Shown in pieces: positions 21,193 to 32,280 of a stretch of 64,000 nt of DNA (position 1 is its first letter; every line of letters starts with the position of its first letter). Position numbers and translations under genes: made by a program. This stretch comes from Streptomyces marokkonensis (lineage in GTDB: Bacteria; Actinomycetota; Actinomycetes; Streptomycetales; Streptomycetaceae). The stretch covers positions 248,001-312,000 of the forward strand of contig NZ_VSKS01000002.1 in the NCBI RefSeq assembly GCF_008312835.1, written 5' to 3'. The notes under the pieces are model-generated. The model was given only the letters and a program-made list of their open reading frames with translations, was not told where the DNA came from and searched no databases.

Positions 21193-23436
21193 ATGTCCCA
21201 CGACGGCGTCGGTCCGCGCGCGGCTCTGCGCTCGGTCGCCCTCCTCACCGCCGGCATGCTCGCGGTGCCCGCGCTGGCCGGATGCGGTTCGGACGACGAC
21301 CCCGCGGGCGAGCCGCTCGCCGGAGCGGACATCGCGCGCGCCGACCGGGCCAGGATCGCCGACGGGGGCACCCTGCGCTGGGCCGTGGACACCGTCCCGG
21401 ACACCCTGAACACCTTCCAGGCGGACGCCGACGCCACCACCTCCCGGATCGCCCAGGCCGTCCTGCCCTCGATGTACCGGATGGACGGCCGGGGACGGGC
21501 GGTCCGCAACCCCGACTACCTGGAGTCCGCCGAGATCGTCGACACCGAGCCCCGTCAGGTGGTCCTCTACAAGCTCAGCCAGCAGGCCGTCTGGAGCGAC
21601 GGCCGCGAGATCGGCGCCGCCGACTTCGCCGCCCAGTGGCGCGCCCTGTCCGGCAAGGACACCGCCTACTGGACCGCCCGCAACGCCGGCTACGACCGCA
21701 TCGAGAAGATCGAGCGGGGCGGGAACGACCTCGAGGTCAAGGTCACCTTCCGGCGCCCCTACGCCGACTGGAGGTCGCTGTTCACCCCGCTCTACCCCAA
21801 GGAGGTCATGGGCACGCCCGACTCCTTCAACGACGGGGCGCGCAAGAAACTGAAGGTCACCGCCGGCCCCTTCACCGTGAAGAAGGTCGACACCGAGGAG
21901 GACGAGGTCACCCTCACCCGCAACACGCGCTGGTGGGGCGAGGCGGCGAAGCTCTCGGAGATCGTGCTGCGCGCCGTCCCCCGCGACAAGCGGATCTCCG
22001 CGCTCAGCGCCGGCACCGTCGACCTGGCCGAGATCGACCCCTCCGCCGCCCGCCGGATCACCGTCGCCGCGCTCCCGCAGAATGAGAGCGGCCCGCTCAT
22101 GGGCCCCGGCTCCGACCGTTCCGCCGCGGACGCGCTGCGCTCCTGGGCGGTCGCCAACGGCTCCGACGAGGACGCCGCCGACGAGGAGCTCTCCGCCCGC
22201 AGGAAGCTGCGCAAGAAGGCCGCGAAGTACGCCCGTCAGCAGAAGGCCCTCACCGGCTTCGAGGTGCGCAAGTCACTCGAGCCCGCCTACACCCAGCTCG
22301 CCCTCAACGGCGCCGACGGCCCCCTCGCCGACGAGCGGGTCCGCCGCGCCGTGGCCCGCGCCCTGGACCGCGAGGACATCGCCGGGGCCGTCCTGAAGCC
22401 GCTGGGCCTGCCCGCCGAGCCCGTCGGCAGCCACCTCGCGCTGGCCGGCCAGGCCGCCTACGCCGACAGCAGCGGCGCCCTCGGCGAGCAGGACGCCAAG
22501 GAGGCCCGGGCCCTGCTCGCGGACGCCGGCTGGGTGCCGGGCGGCCCGGTGAAGGAGGAGAAGAAGAAGGACGAGGGCGAGGAGGCGGCCGGCGCTGAGG
22601 GGGAGGAGGCCGGCTCCGAGGAGGACTCAGGAAGCGAGTCGGAGGGCGACGACGGCACGTACATCGTCGGTGAGGACGACGAGAACGACGACAACGACGG
22701 GGACGGCGGGAGCGGGGACAGCGGCGACAACAAGGCCCCGCGCGACTCCGCCACCGGTGCCCAGCGCCTGCAGCAGGGGAGCGCGCCCGGCGCCTACGCC
22801 CCCGAGGGCACCGCCGCCCCGGCCCGGGCCGGGAACGCGCCGGTGGCCAAGGACGGCAAGGCGCTCACCCTCCGGTTCGTCCTGCCCTCGGGGCCGGGCT
22901 CGGACACGCTGGCCACCGTGGCCGGCCGGATCTCGAAGATGCTGGAGCGGATCGGCATCCGCACGGACATCTCCAAGGTCGACGACGAGAGCTACTTCAA
23001 GGACCACATCGCCTCCGGCGAATACGACCTCGCCCTCTACTCGTGGCCCGCGACCGCCTTCCCCGCCACCGACGCCCGCCCCGTCTACTCCAAGCCGGTC
23101 CCGGCCGCCGACGGCTCCCTGAACGTGGAGCAGAACTACACCCGCGTCGGCACCGACCAGGTCGACCAGCTCTTCGACCAGGCCATCGGCACCCTGGACG
23201 ACTCCGAGCGCCACGCCCTGATCCGCAAGGCCGACTCCCGCATCTGGGCGGCGGCCGGCTCGATCCCCCTCTACCAGCGCCCCCAGCTCACCGCGGCCCG
23301 CAGGAACCTGGCCAACGCCGGAGCCTTCGGGTTCCGCACACCGGTGTACGAGGACATGGGGTTCCTGAAGAAGTCCGCCCAGGGACCGTCGGGCACACCG
23401 GGCCCCAGGAGCTCCGGGACGCCGTCCGGGGACTGA
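21193..23436 (+). CDS. LpqW-like solute-binding-protein-family lipoprotein
   Basis: A 747-residue lipoprotein of the SBP family 5 (dipeptide/oligopeptide-binding) fold. The signal ends in the lipobox ALAGC. WAVDTVPDTLNTFQADAD and the long two-lobe sequence fit the fold, but no permease or ATPase genes accompany it. It is directly next to typA, as lpqW is in M. tuberculosis (Rv1165/Rv1166); LpqW there influences phosphatidylinositol mannoside and lipoarabinomannan synthesis instead of transport. By that synteny I call it LpqW-like. Unusual: residues about 454-516 are an extremely acidic low-complexity insertion in the second half (runs of Glu, Asp, Gly, Ser). GGAGG lies upstream of the ATG. 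Confidence 0.85.
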   Translation: MSHDGVGPRAALRSVALLTAGMLAVPALAGCGSDDDPAGEPLAGADIARADRARIADGGTLRWAVDTVPDTLNTFQADADATTSRIAQAVLPSMYRMDGRGRAVRNPDYLESAEIVDTEPRQVVLYKLSQQAVWSDGREIGAADFAAQWRALSGKDTAYWTARNAGYDRIEKIERGGNDLEVKVTFRRPYADWRSLFTPLYPKEVMGTPDSFNDGARKKLKVTAGPFTVKKVDTEEDEVTLTRNTRWWGEAAKLSEIVLRAVPRDKRISALSAGTVDLAEIDPSAARRITVAALPQNESGPLMGPGSDRSAADALRSWAVANGSDEDAADEELSARRKLRKKAAKYARQQKALTGFEVRKSLEPAYTQLALNGADGPLADERVRRAVARALDREDIAGAVLKPLGLPAEPVGSHLALAGQAAYADSSGALGEQDAKEARALLADAGWVPGGPVKEEKKKDEGEEAAGAEGEEAGSEEDSGSESEGDDGTYIVGEDDENDDNDGDGGSGDSGDNKAPRDSATGAQRLQQGSAPGAYAPEGTAAPARAGNAPVAKDGKALTLRFVLPSGPGSDTLATVAGRISKMLERIGIRTDISKVDDESYFKDHIASGEYDLALYSWPATAFPATDARPVYSKPVPAADGSLNVEQNYTRVGTDQVDQLFDQAIGTLDDSERHALIRKADSRIWAAAGSIPLYQRPQLTAARRNLANAGAFGFRTPVYEDMGFLKKSAQGPSGTPGPRSSGTPSGD

Positions 23437-23451
23437 CGCCCCGGACACACA

Positions 23452-23489
23452 CGGAAGCGGCCCACCCCGGACGGGGCGGGCCGCTTCCG
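23452..23489. terminator. Bidirectional hairpin between lpqW-like gene and typA
   Basis: CGGAAGCGGCCC pairs with GGGCCGCTTCCG and the stem continues through CCCCG/CGGGG with one mismatch, around a 2-base loop. It sits between convergent genes and can serve both. Confidence 0.8.
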
Positions 23490-23507
23490 TGTCCGTGCCG
23501 GCCGGGA

Positions 23508-25415
<1,908 letters not shown>

Positions 25416-25857
25416 AAAAGGCGTACTCCCGGAGTGCTGAGGAATGCCCTGCACGAGCGTCTGTGGTGTGCGGGCCCTGCCGGGCTGACACACGCCACGG
25501 CCTCACCCCATGGTACGGGCCCGTCGCGCCGTCCGCCGTCGCGAGCTCACGGGCCCCGGGAGCCCCCCGGGGAGCGGAAAGGTTCGTTCGGATATCGGTG
25601 TGTGTTCAAACACGTTTCGGACAAGTAAACAAAAAGGTGCGCCCAAATGCCCGAATTGCCGGTTTGTCTACGAGAGTGTCAAGCGCGCGCAGGTGTCAAT
25701 CTTTGCAATTTTTGCTCAAAATATGGACGGTAGGGAGATCCCTATGTCTTCCGCCCTTGACGCGCGTTGACGGTCTTGGCGAAAGTTCCCCCAAACCACA
25801 GAACCTGCCGGTATCTGTGCTGCGCTCAACTCTCCAACCCCCCGGGGGACGAACACG
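25416..25857. promoter_or_regulatory. AT-rich regulatory region upstream of bldKA
   Basis: 442 bases without a gene. The middle (about 25575-25760) is strikingly less GC-rich than anything around it, with runs such as CAATTTTTGCTCAAAATATGG. A TAGGGA-GA-TCCCTA palindrome lies at 25731-25744, and two TTGACG hexamers follow near 25760-25770. This is a long developmental-type promoter/leader region for the bldK operon and the typA promoter. Confidence 0.55.
25731..25744. promoter_or_regulatory. TAGGGA-GA-TCCCTA palindrome, candidate operator
   Basis: Two perfect 6-bp arms with a 2-base spacer, about 115 bases upstream of bldKA within the AT-rich stretch. The factor is unknown. Confidence 0.45.
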
Positions 25858-26904
25858 ATGACCAGTCCAATCAAGGCCGAGGACTCCGGGTCCGCGGCTG
25901 TCTTGGACCCTGAGCTCGCAGCGACCACCGAAAACGCGGTCGCCAAGGGCGAGAAGCAGCCCGAGGGTCGTTCCCCCGGCCAGTTGATGTGGCAGCGCTT
26001 CAAGCGCGACCGTACCGGGGTCGTCTCCGCGTGCGTAGTGATTTTCTTCTTCGTGGTCGCCGCTTGCGCCCCGCTCATCGCGAAGCTGTACGGGAAGAAC
26101 CCTTACACGCTGTACGCCCAGGAGCCGGACTACCCCTTCCTCCTGGACGACTTCGCCATGCCGACCGGTTCCTTCGGCGGCATGTCGGGCGACTTCTGGT
26201 TCGGTGTGGAGCCGAAGCTGGGCCGTGACGTGTTCACGATGCTGCTGTACGGCATGCGGACCTCGCTGTACATGGCCGTGGTCGTCACCACGCTGTGTGT
26301 GGTGACGGGCGTGGTCATCGGCATGGTGATGGGCTACTTCGGCGGCCGGGTGGACTACTGGATGGGTCGGGTCACGGACTTCTTCCTGGCCTTCCCGCAG
26401 CAGCTGTTCTTCATCGCCTTCATGCCCGTCGTGACCGCCATGTTCGTCTCTCCCGCGGATGAGACCCCCACCTATCTGCGGGCCGTGGCGATCATCCTGG
26501 TGATGTGGTTCCTCGGCTGGATGGGCCTGGCCCGTCTGGTGCGCAGTTCCGTACTGTCGCTGGCGGACAGGGAGTTCGTGGAGGCGGCCAAGGTGTCCGG
26601 TGCTTCTCCCTGGCGCATCGTGCGCAAGGAGATCCTGCCGAACATCGTCACCCCGATCCTGGTGCAGGCCACCTACATCCTCCCGAGCACGATCCTCACC
26701 ATCGCCTTCCTCTCGTTCATCGGCGTCGGCTTCGTCGAGCCGACCCCCGACTGGGGCCGGATGTTCGCCGTCGGCGCCGACGTGTACGAGCAGGACCCGA
26801 TGTTCATGTTCTTCCCGGGCGTGGCGCTGGTGACCTTCGTTCTCGCCTTCAACCTTCTCGGAGACTCCGTCCGGGACGCATTCGACCCCAAGACCGGACG
26901 CTAA
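25858..26904 (+). CDS. bldKA: BldK oligopeptide ABC transporter permease
   Basis: A 348-residue OppC-type permease. After a 45-residue polar N-terminus there is a first membrane helix (VVSACVVIFFFVVAACAPLI). A DppC-like core of five helices follows, with the ATPase-contact loop FVEAAKVSGASPWRIVRKEILPN. The gene order permease, lipoprotein, permease, ATPase, ATPase next to sdh and typA is that of the bldK locus of S. coelicolor. That locus imports an extracellular oligopeptide needed for aerial growth and also takes up the toxic tripeptide bialaphos. The start is the ATG at 25858 with GGGGGACG upstream. Confidence 0.9.
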   Translation: MTSPIKAEDSGSAAVLDPELAATTENAVAKGEKQPEGRSPGQLMWQRFKRDRTGVVSACVVIFFFVVAACAPLIAKLYGKNPYTLYAQEPDYPFLLDDFAMPTGSFGGMSGDFWFGVEPKLGRDVFTMLLYGMRTSLYMAVVVTTLCVVTGVVIGMVMGYFGGRVDYWMGRVTDFFLAFPQQLFFIAFMPVVTAMFVSPADETPTYLRAVAIILVMWFLGWMGLARLVRSSVLSLADREFVEAAKVSGASPWRIVRKEILPNIVTPILVQATYILPSTILTIAFLSFIGVGFVEPTPDWGRMFAVGADVYEQDPMFMFFPGVALVTFVLAFNLLGDSVRDAFDPKTGR

Positions 26905-27004
26905 CCGTCCATTGGTGGTGGGGGAGCTGCCGCCCCCGTGCCGGGTGACCGGACCGTCAGGCAGCACTCGTGGACAACTAACGACAGGTAGGTGCATCGG
27001 CATC

Positions 27005-28807
27005 ATGAAGCCCATCAGAACGCGCACCGCGCGCGCTATCGCCGTTGCCATCGTGGCCGGCTCGCTGGCACTGACCGGCTGCTCGGGCGACAACGGCGGC
27101 GGCAGCAAGGGCAAGGACGACTCCAAGAAGCAGAAGGACGCCGCCGAGCAGCAGGACCCTGTCGCGTACGGTGACGCCGCCGCCTCCACCGGCCCGGCCG
27201 AGGAGGTCCCCGGGGCCAAGCCCGGCGGTTTCATCAACGTCTACATGCAGTCGGACCTGTCCCACATGGACCCGGGTCAGATCTACGTGAGCGACGCCGG
27301 CCAGTTCGCCAACCTGGTCCACCGCGGCCTGACGAACTACCAGGAGGACGACAAGGGCAACCTGACGGTCGTCGGTGACATCGCCACCGACTCCGGCAAG
27401 TCCTCCGACGGCGGCAAGACCTGGACGTACACGCTCAAGGACGGCGTCAAGGACGAGGACGGCAACGTCATCACGTCCGCCGACGTCCGCCACACCATCG
27501 AGCGCATGTACTCGAAGGTCATCTTCGACGGCCCGACCTACGTCCAGTCCTGGCTCTCGGGCAACGACTACCGCAAGGCGCTGCCGGACGGCCCCTACAA
27601 GGGCAAGCACCTGCCGGACTCCGTGCTGGAGACCCCGGACGACAAGACGGTCGTCTTCCACTTCGACAAGCCGCGTCCGGACCTCCCGCAGGCTCTGGCC
27701 ATGGCCGGCTACGCCATCGTGCCCGAGAAGCAGGACACGAAGGAGAAGTACGACGACGCCCCCGCGTCGCTCGGCCCCTACAAGATCGCCGAGTACAAGG
27801 CCGGCAAGTCGATGAAGCTGGTCAAGAACGACCAGTGGGACGCGAAGACGGACTCGGTGCGCCACCAGTACGTCGACGGTTACAACTTCACCTCGACGAT
27901 CGACCAGCCCAGCCAGACCAAGCGTCTGATCGCCGACCAGGGCGAGGCCAAGAACGCCATCCAGTTCACGGACTCGGTCGACCCGGCGCAGCTGTCCACG
28001 GTCATCGGTGACGCGGGCGCCAAGAAGCGCACCATCCAGGGCTACCAGCCCTACGTGTGGCAGCTCACCTTCAACCTCGACCGCGTCAAGGACAAGAAGA
28101 TCCGCGACGCGATCACCTACGCCATCCCGAACCAGTCCATGGTCCAGGCGGACGGTGGCCGCTACGGCGGTGAGGTCGCCGGCGGTCTGCTCGCCCCGAC
28201 GCTGCCGAACTTCGACCCCGAGTACGACCCGTTCGGCAAGCTGAAGAAGCCCAACGGCGACATCGAGAAGGCCAAGCAGCTGCTGAAGGAGGCGGGTGTC
28301 AAGGAGGGCACGAAGCTCACCTACGCCTACTCCAACACCCCGCGTGGCCAGGCCCAGCAGGTCATCATCAAGGACGCCCTGGGCAAGATCGGCTTCGACG
28401 TCCAGGCCAAGGAGATCGACCGGGCCAGCTTCTACGAGCAGGTCGGCAAGCTCGACAACCCGTACGACATCTACATGACCGGCTGGGGCCAGGACTGGTC
28501 CTCGCCGTCCACGGTCATCACCCCGGTCTACGACGGTGAGCTCGTCGCCGACGGTGCGTCGAACTACTCGCACATCAACGACAAGCAGGTCAACGACCTG
28601 ATCAAGAAGGCCTCGGCGCAGGAGCCGGAGGAGGCCGCCAAGACCTGGGAGCAGGCTCACCACCGCATCGTGGAGGAGATCAACCCGGCTGCCCCGGTCT
28701 ACTACTCGAAGCAGATCCAGCTCTACGGATCGAACATCGGTGGCGCCAAGTACAGCACCGAGTCGAGCTACATCGACATCAACGACCTGTTCCTGAAGCA
28801 GCCGTAA
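27005..28807 (+). CDS. bldKB: BldK oligopeptide-binding lipoprotein
   Basis: A 600-residue extracellular solute-binding lipoprotein (SBP family 5). The signal peptide IAVAIVAGSLALTGC ends in a lipobox with Cys at about residue 25, followed by a Gly/Lys/Asp linker and the two-lobed peptide-binding domain (NVYMQSDLSHMDPGQIYVSDAGQ onward). It captures oligopeptides for the permease encoded on both sides. AGGTAGG lies 12 bases before the ATG at 27005. A strong stem-loop after the gene could protect this part of the mRNA, giving excess binding protein over membrane components, a common arrangement in binding-protein operons. Confidence 0.92.
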   Translation: MKPIRTRTARAIAVAIVAGSLALTGCSGDNGGGSKGKDDSKKQKDAAEQQDPVAYGDAAASTGPAEEVPGAKPGGFINVYMQSDLSHMDPGQIYVSDAGQFANLVHRGLTNYQEDDKGNLTVVGDIATDSGKSSDGGKTWTYTLKDGVKDEDGNVITSADVRHTIERMYSKVIFDGPTYVQSWLSGNDYRKALPDGPYKGKHLPDSVLETPDDKTVVFHFDKPRPDLPQALAMAGYAIVPEKQDTKEKYDDAPASLGPYKIAEYKAGKSMKLVKNDQWDAKTDSVRHQYVDGYNFTSTIDQPSQTKRLIADQGEAKNAIQFTDSVDPAQLSTVIGDAGAKKRTIQGYQPYVWQLTFNLDRVKDKKIRDAITYAIPNQSMVQADGGRYGGEVAGGLLAPTLPNFDPEYDPFGKLKKPNGDIEKAKQLLKEAGVKEGTKLTYAYSNTPRGQAQQVIIKDALGKIGFDVQAKEIDRASFYEQVGKLDNPYDIYMTGWGQDWSSPSTVITPVYDGELVADGASNYSHINDKQVNDLIKKASAQEPEEAAKTWEQAHHRIVEEINPAAPVYYSKQIQLYGSNIGGAKYSTESSYIDINDLFLKQP

Positions 28808-28823
28808 CCGTCAGCTCGGCTGA

Positions 28824-28862
28824 CCGCGGGGGTGTGCGCCAGGCGGAGCGCACCCCCGCGGA
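28824..28862 (+). other. Intra-operon stem-loop between bldKB and bldKC
   Basis: CCGCGGGGGTG-TGCGC pairs with GCGCACCCCCGCGG around an 8-base loop, giving 14 pairs with a 2-base bulge. It lies inside the operon, so it is more likely a partial terminator or an mRNA-stabilising element than a full stop. Confidence 0.75.
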
Positions 28863-28910
28863 CGGTTCCCCCTCCCTGCCGCCGCGTTTCGAAGAGAGCA
28901 TTCACCCGCC

Positions 28911-29888
28911 ATGCTTCAGTTCCTCATCCGCAGGCTGATCGGCGCCGTCGTCATCATGTTCCTGATCGGCGCCTTCACGTTCTTCCTGTTCTATACGGTT
29001 CCACAGGACTTCGCTGCGCTGTCCTGCGGCAAGAACTGCTCGCCCGAGAACCTCGCGGTGATCCGGGAGAACCTGGGCCTCGACAAGCCCATCACCACAC
29101 AGTTCTGGGAGTTCATGTCGGGCATCGTGGCCGGCCGCGACTTCCCGCAGGGGCACTGCTCCGCGCCGTGCCTGGGTGTCTCCTTCGACAGCGGCAACTT
29201 CGTCTGGGACTCCATCGTCGACCGCTTCCCGCTGACGCTGTCGCTGACCGTCGGCGGCCTGGTGATCTTCCTGACCCTGGGCCTCGGCTCGGGTCTGCTC
29301 GCCGCCTGGAAGCGCGGCACCGTGATCGACAAGCTCGTCTCCGGCGCCTCGATCGTGCTCAGCTCGTTCCAGATCTACCTGCTCGGCCCGATCGTCCTGG
29401 GCATCCTGGTGTACAGCACCGGCATCATGGAGAACCCCAAGTACCACCCGTTCACCGAGAACCCGGCCACCTGGGCTCTCGGACTGCTCATCCCCTGGGC
29501 CGTGATGGCCACCATCTTCACCGCCCAGTACACGCGTATGTCGCGCTCGACCATGATCGAGCAACTGCAGGAGGAGCACGTCCGCACCGCGCGCGCCAAG
29601 GGCATGTCGCAGCGGTTCGTCTTCTTCCGCTACGCCTGGCGCGGCTCCCTCATCCCGATCGTCACCATCCTCGGCATCGACCTCAGCGCGCTGCTCGGGG
29701 GCGCGGTCGTCACGGAGTTCACCTTCGACCTGCCCGGCCTCGGCCGGCTCGCGGTCGACTCCTCGCTGACCAAGGACCTGCCGCTGACGATGGGCATCAT
29801 GCTGTTCGGGGCGTTCTTCATCCTGATCCTGAACATCATCGTCGACCTCGCGTACGCATACATCGACCCGCGCGTGCGGCTCAGCTAG
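28911..29888 (+). CDS. bldKC: BldK oligopeptide ABC transporter permease
   Basis: A 325-residue OppB/DppB-type permease. Helix 1 is LIRRLIGAVVIMFLIGAFTFFLFY at the N-terminus, followed by the usual extracellular loop (NLGLDKPITTQFWEF). Five more helices carry the ATPase-docking loop HVRTARAKGMSQRFVFFRYAWR. It forms the membrane channel with BldKA. A CGKNC pair in the first loop is specific to this subgroup. The start is the ATG at 28911, with a weak ribosome site. It follows the bldKB stem-loop and is 10 bases from bldKD. Confidence 0.92.
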   Translation: MLQFLIRRLIGAVVIMFLIGAFTFFLFYTVPQDFAALSCGKNCSPENLAVIRENLGLDKPITTQFWEFMSGIVAGRDFPQGHCSAPCLGVSFDSGNFVWDSIVDRFPLTLSLTVGGLVIFLTLGLGSGLLAAWKRGTVIDKLVSGASIVLSSFQIYLLGPIVLGILVYSTGIMENPKYHPFTENPATWALGLLIPWAVMATIFTAQYTRMSRSTMIEQLQEEHVRTARAKGMSQRFVFFRYAWRGSLIPIVTILGIDLSALLGGAVVTEFTFDLPGLGRLAVDSSLTKDLPLTMGIMLFGAFFILILNIIVDLAYAYIDPRVRLS

Positions 29889-29898
29889 GAGAAACACC

Positions 29899-30960
29899 GT
29901 GACCACACTGACCAAGACCGAAGGCGGCAAGGCCCCGACCGGGCCTGACTCCTTCCTCTCGGTCCGCGACCTGCGGGTGCGGTTCTCCACTGAGGACGGC
30001 ATCGTCAAGGCGGTCGACGGACTGTCCTTCGACGTCGAGCGCGGCAAGACCCTCGGCATCGTGGGCGAGTCGGGCTCCGGCAAGTCCGTGACCAACCTGA
30101 CCGTTCTCGGTCTGCACAACCCCAAGACCGCCACCGTCGAGGGCGAGATCCTCCTCGAGGGGCAGGACCTGGTCACCGCCCCCGAGAAGGAGATGGAGAA
30201 GCTCCGCGGCAACAAGGTCGCGATGATCTTCCAGGACCCGCTGACGGCGCTCTCGCCGTACTACACGGTGGGCCGGCAGATCGCCGAGCCGTTCATGAAG
30301 CACACCGGCGCCTCCAGGAAGGAGGCCCGGGAGCGGGCGATCGAGATGCTGACCAAGGTCGGCATCCCGCAGCCCAAGACCCGCGTGGACGACTACCCGC
30401 ACCAGTTCTCCGGCGGTATGCGCCAGCGCGCCATGATCGCCATGGCGCTGGTCTGTGACCCCGACCTGCTGATCGCCGACGAGCCGACCACGGCCCTGGA
30501 CGTGACGGTCCAGGCGCAGATCCTCGACCTGCTCAAGGACCTCCAGCAGGAGTTCGGGTCCGCGATCATCTTCATCACCCACGACCTCGGCGTCATCTCC
30601 GACATGGCCGACGACCTGCTGGTGATGTATTCGGGGCGGGCCGTGGAGCGCGGCAGCGTCCGCGAAGTGCTGCGCGAGCCCAAGCACCCCTACACCTGGG
30701 GCCTGCTCAGCTCGATGCCGCGCCTCGGCGGGGACACCTCGCAGGCGCTCAACCCGATCCCCGGATCGCCGCCCAGCCTGCTGAACCCGCCCTCCGGCTG
30801 CCCCTTCCACCCGCGCTGCGCCTTCACCGGCGAGGTGCCGGGCAACCGGTGCAGCACCAAGCGCCCGCCGCTCGGCGAGGGCCGGGCCGCTGCCTGCCAC
30901 CTGACGGCGGAGCAGAAGCAGACCATATTCATCGACACGATCCAGCCCCGGCTGCGCTAG
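29899..30960 (+). CDS. bldKD: BldK ABC transporter ATPase (OppD type)
   Basis: A 353-residue ATPase. Walker A is GESGSGKS (about residue 56), the signature FSGGMRQR, Walker [13 protein letters not shown] and the switch His in FITHDLGVI. The C-terminal OppD/OppF extension carries a Cys cluster ([11 protein letters not shown] ... NRCSTKRPP ... ACHL) that holds an iron-sulfur cluster in related dipeptide transporters. It energises peptide import through BldKA/BldKC with BldKE. The GTG at 29899 follows AGGAG. Confidence 0.94.
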   Translation: MTTLTKTEGGKAPTGPDSFLSVRDLRVRFSTEDGIVKAVDGLSFDVERGKTLGIVGESGSGKSVTNLTVLGLHNPKTATVEGEILLEGQDLVTAPEKEMEKLRGNKVAMIFQDPLTALSPYYTVGRQIAEPFMKHTGASRKEARERAIEMLTKVGIPQPKTRVDDYPHQFSGGMRQRAMIAMALVCDPDLLIADEPTTALDVTVQAQILDLLKDLQQEFGSAIIFITHDLGVISDMADDLLVMYSGRAVERGSVREVLREPKHPYTWGLLSSMPRLGGDTSQALNPIPGSPPSLLNPPSGCPFHPRCAFTGEVPGNRCSTKRPPLGEGRAAACHLTAEQKQTIFIDTIQPRLR

Positions 30961-30975
30961 GGAGAGATCCGAGAC

Positions 30976-32094
30976 ATGAGCGACAACCTCACCCTCCCCG
31001 CACAGCAGGGCTCCACCGGCGCGTCCACCGAGGCGCTGCTGAAGGTGGAGGGCCTGACCAAGCACTTCCCGATCTACGGCGGCTTTCCGATCAAGCGGAA
31101 GGTCGGCGCCGTCCAGGCGGTCGACAACGTCGACCTGACCGTCGGCGTCGGCGAGAGCGTCGGCCTGGTGGGTGAGTCGGGCTGCGGCAAGTCGACCACC
31201 GGCCGGCTCATCACCCGGCTCCTGGAGCCGACCGGCGGAAGGATCGAGTACGCGGGCCAGGACATCACGCACGCCAAGCGCAGGCAGCTTGCGCCCGTGC
31301 GGTCCGAGATCCAGATGATCTTCCAGGACCCGTACTCCTCGCTGAACCCGCGGCAGACCGTCGGCACCATCATCAGGTCGCCGATGGAGGTCAACGGGAT
31401 CAACCCCGCGGGCGGCCGGGAGAAGAGGGTCCGCGAGCTGCTCGAGCTCGTCGGCCTCAACCCCGAGCACTACAACCGCTTCCCGCACGAGTTCTCCGGC
31501 GGCCAGCGCCAGCGCATCGGCGTCGCCCGTGCCCTCGCGCTCAACCCGAAGCTGATCGTCGCGGACGAGCCGGTCTCCGCCCTGGACGTGTCCATCCAGG
31601 CGCAGGTCGTCAACCTGCTGCAGAAGGTGCAGGAGGAGCTGGGCATCGCCTTCCTGTTCATCGCCCACGACCTGGCGGTGGTCCGGCACTTCTCGCAGCG
31701 CGTGGCCGTGATGTACCTCGGCAAGGTGGTCGAGGTCGGTGACCGGGACTCCATCTACAACCGGCCCCGGCACCCGTACACCCACGCCCTGCTGTCGGCC
31801 GTGCCCGAGGTGGCCATGGACGACGAGACGGAGAACCGGGAGCGCATCCGCCTCTACGGCGACGTGCCCTCGCCGATCATGCCGCCGTCCGGCTGCCGCT
31901 TCCGCACCCGCTGCTGGAAGGCGCAGGACAAGTGCGCCACCGAGGAGCCCCCGCTGGTGCAGATCTCCGGCAACCGCGAGGGTCACCTGACGGCCTGCCA
32001 CTTCCCCGAGGAGCCGACCACTCAGTCCCGCGGCGAGGACGTGGTCCTCGACCCGGCCCTGAAGGCGCTGGAGGAGTCGGCCGGCAAGGACTGA
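30976..32094 (+). CDS. bldKE: BldK ABC transporter ATPase (OppF type)
   Basis: A 372-residue ATPase partner of BldKD. It contains LTKHFPIYGGFPIKRKVGAV at the start, Walker A GESGCGKS, signature FSGGQRQR, Walker [13 protein letters not shown], and the C-terminal Cys segment [16 protein letters not shown] ... ACHF. It is the last gene of the operon; GGAGAG precedes the ATG and a strong terminator follows. OppD- and OppF-type ATPases pair as a heterodimer beneath the permease. Confidence 0.94.
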   Translation: MSDNLTLPAQQGSTGASTEALLKVEGLTKHFPIYGGFPIKRKVGAVQAVDNVDLTVGVGESVGLVGESGCGKSTTGRLITRLLEPTGGRIEYAGQDITHAKRRQLAPVRSEIQMIFQDPYSSLNPRQTVGTIIRSPMEVNGINPAGGREKRVRELLELVGLNPEHYNRFPHEFSGGQRQRIGVARALALNPKLIVADEPVSALDVSIQAQVVNLLQKVQEELGIAFLFIAHDLAVVRHFSQRVAVMYLGKVVEVGDRDSIYNRPRHPYTHALLSAVPEVAMDDETENRERIRLYGDVPSPIMPPSGCRFRTRCWKAQDKCATEEPPLVQISGNREGHLTACHFPEEPTTQSRGEDVVLDPALKALEESAGKD

Positions 32095-32112
32095 CACCTC
32101 GTCGGAACCGAC

Positions 32113-32148
32113 GGCTGCCGTCCGCCCTCCCGGGGGCGGACGGCAGCC
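32113..32148 (+). terminator. Terminator after bldKE
   Basis: GGCTGCCGTCCGCC pairs with GGGCGGACGGCAGCC around a short loop and is followed by TTTG, giving a clear end of the bldK operon. Confidence 0.88.
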
Positions 32149-32195
32149 TTTGCCCGTTCGGGGCCCTTCATACGTACATACGGCTGGAGTCACCC

Positions 32196-32217
32196 CCGTA
32201 CAGGTGCCGTACATGTG
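32196..32217 (+). promoter_or_regulatory. Tandem 11-bp repeats upstream of the second Opp operon
   Basis: CCGTACAGGTG and CCGTACATGTG are adjacent direct repeats (10 of 11 identical), one helical turn apart. They lie about 65 bases before the lipoprotein start. A related CATACGTACATACGG stretch is just upstream. A likely regulator-binding array. Confidence 0.45.
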
Positions 32218-32280
32218 CGTGACGCACCCTTTGCCCAGATATTGGCGTGAAGGACCGGCGCACGTACGAGGAGGCACCCC

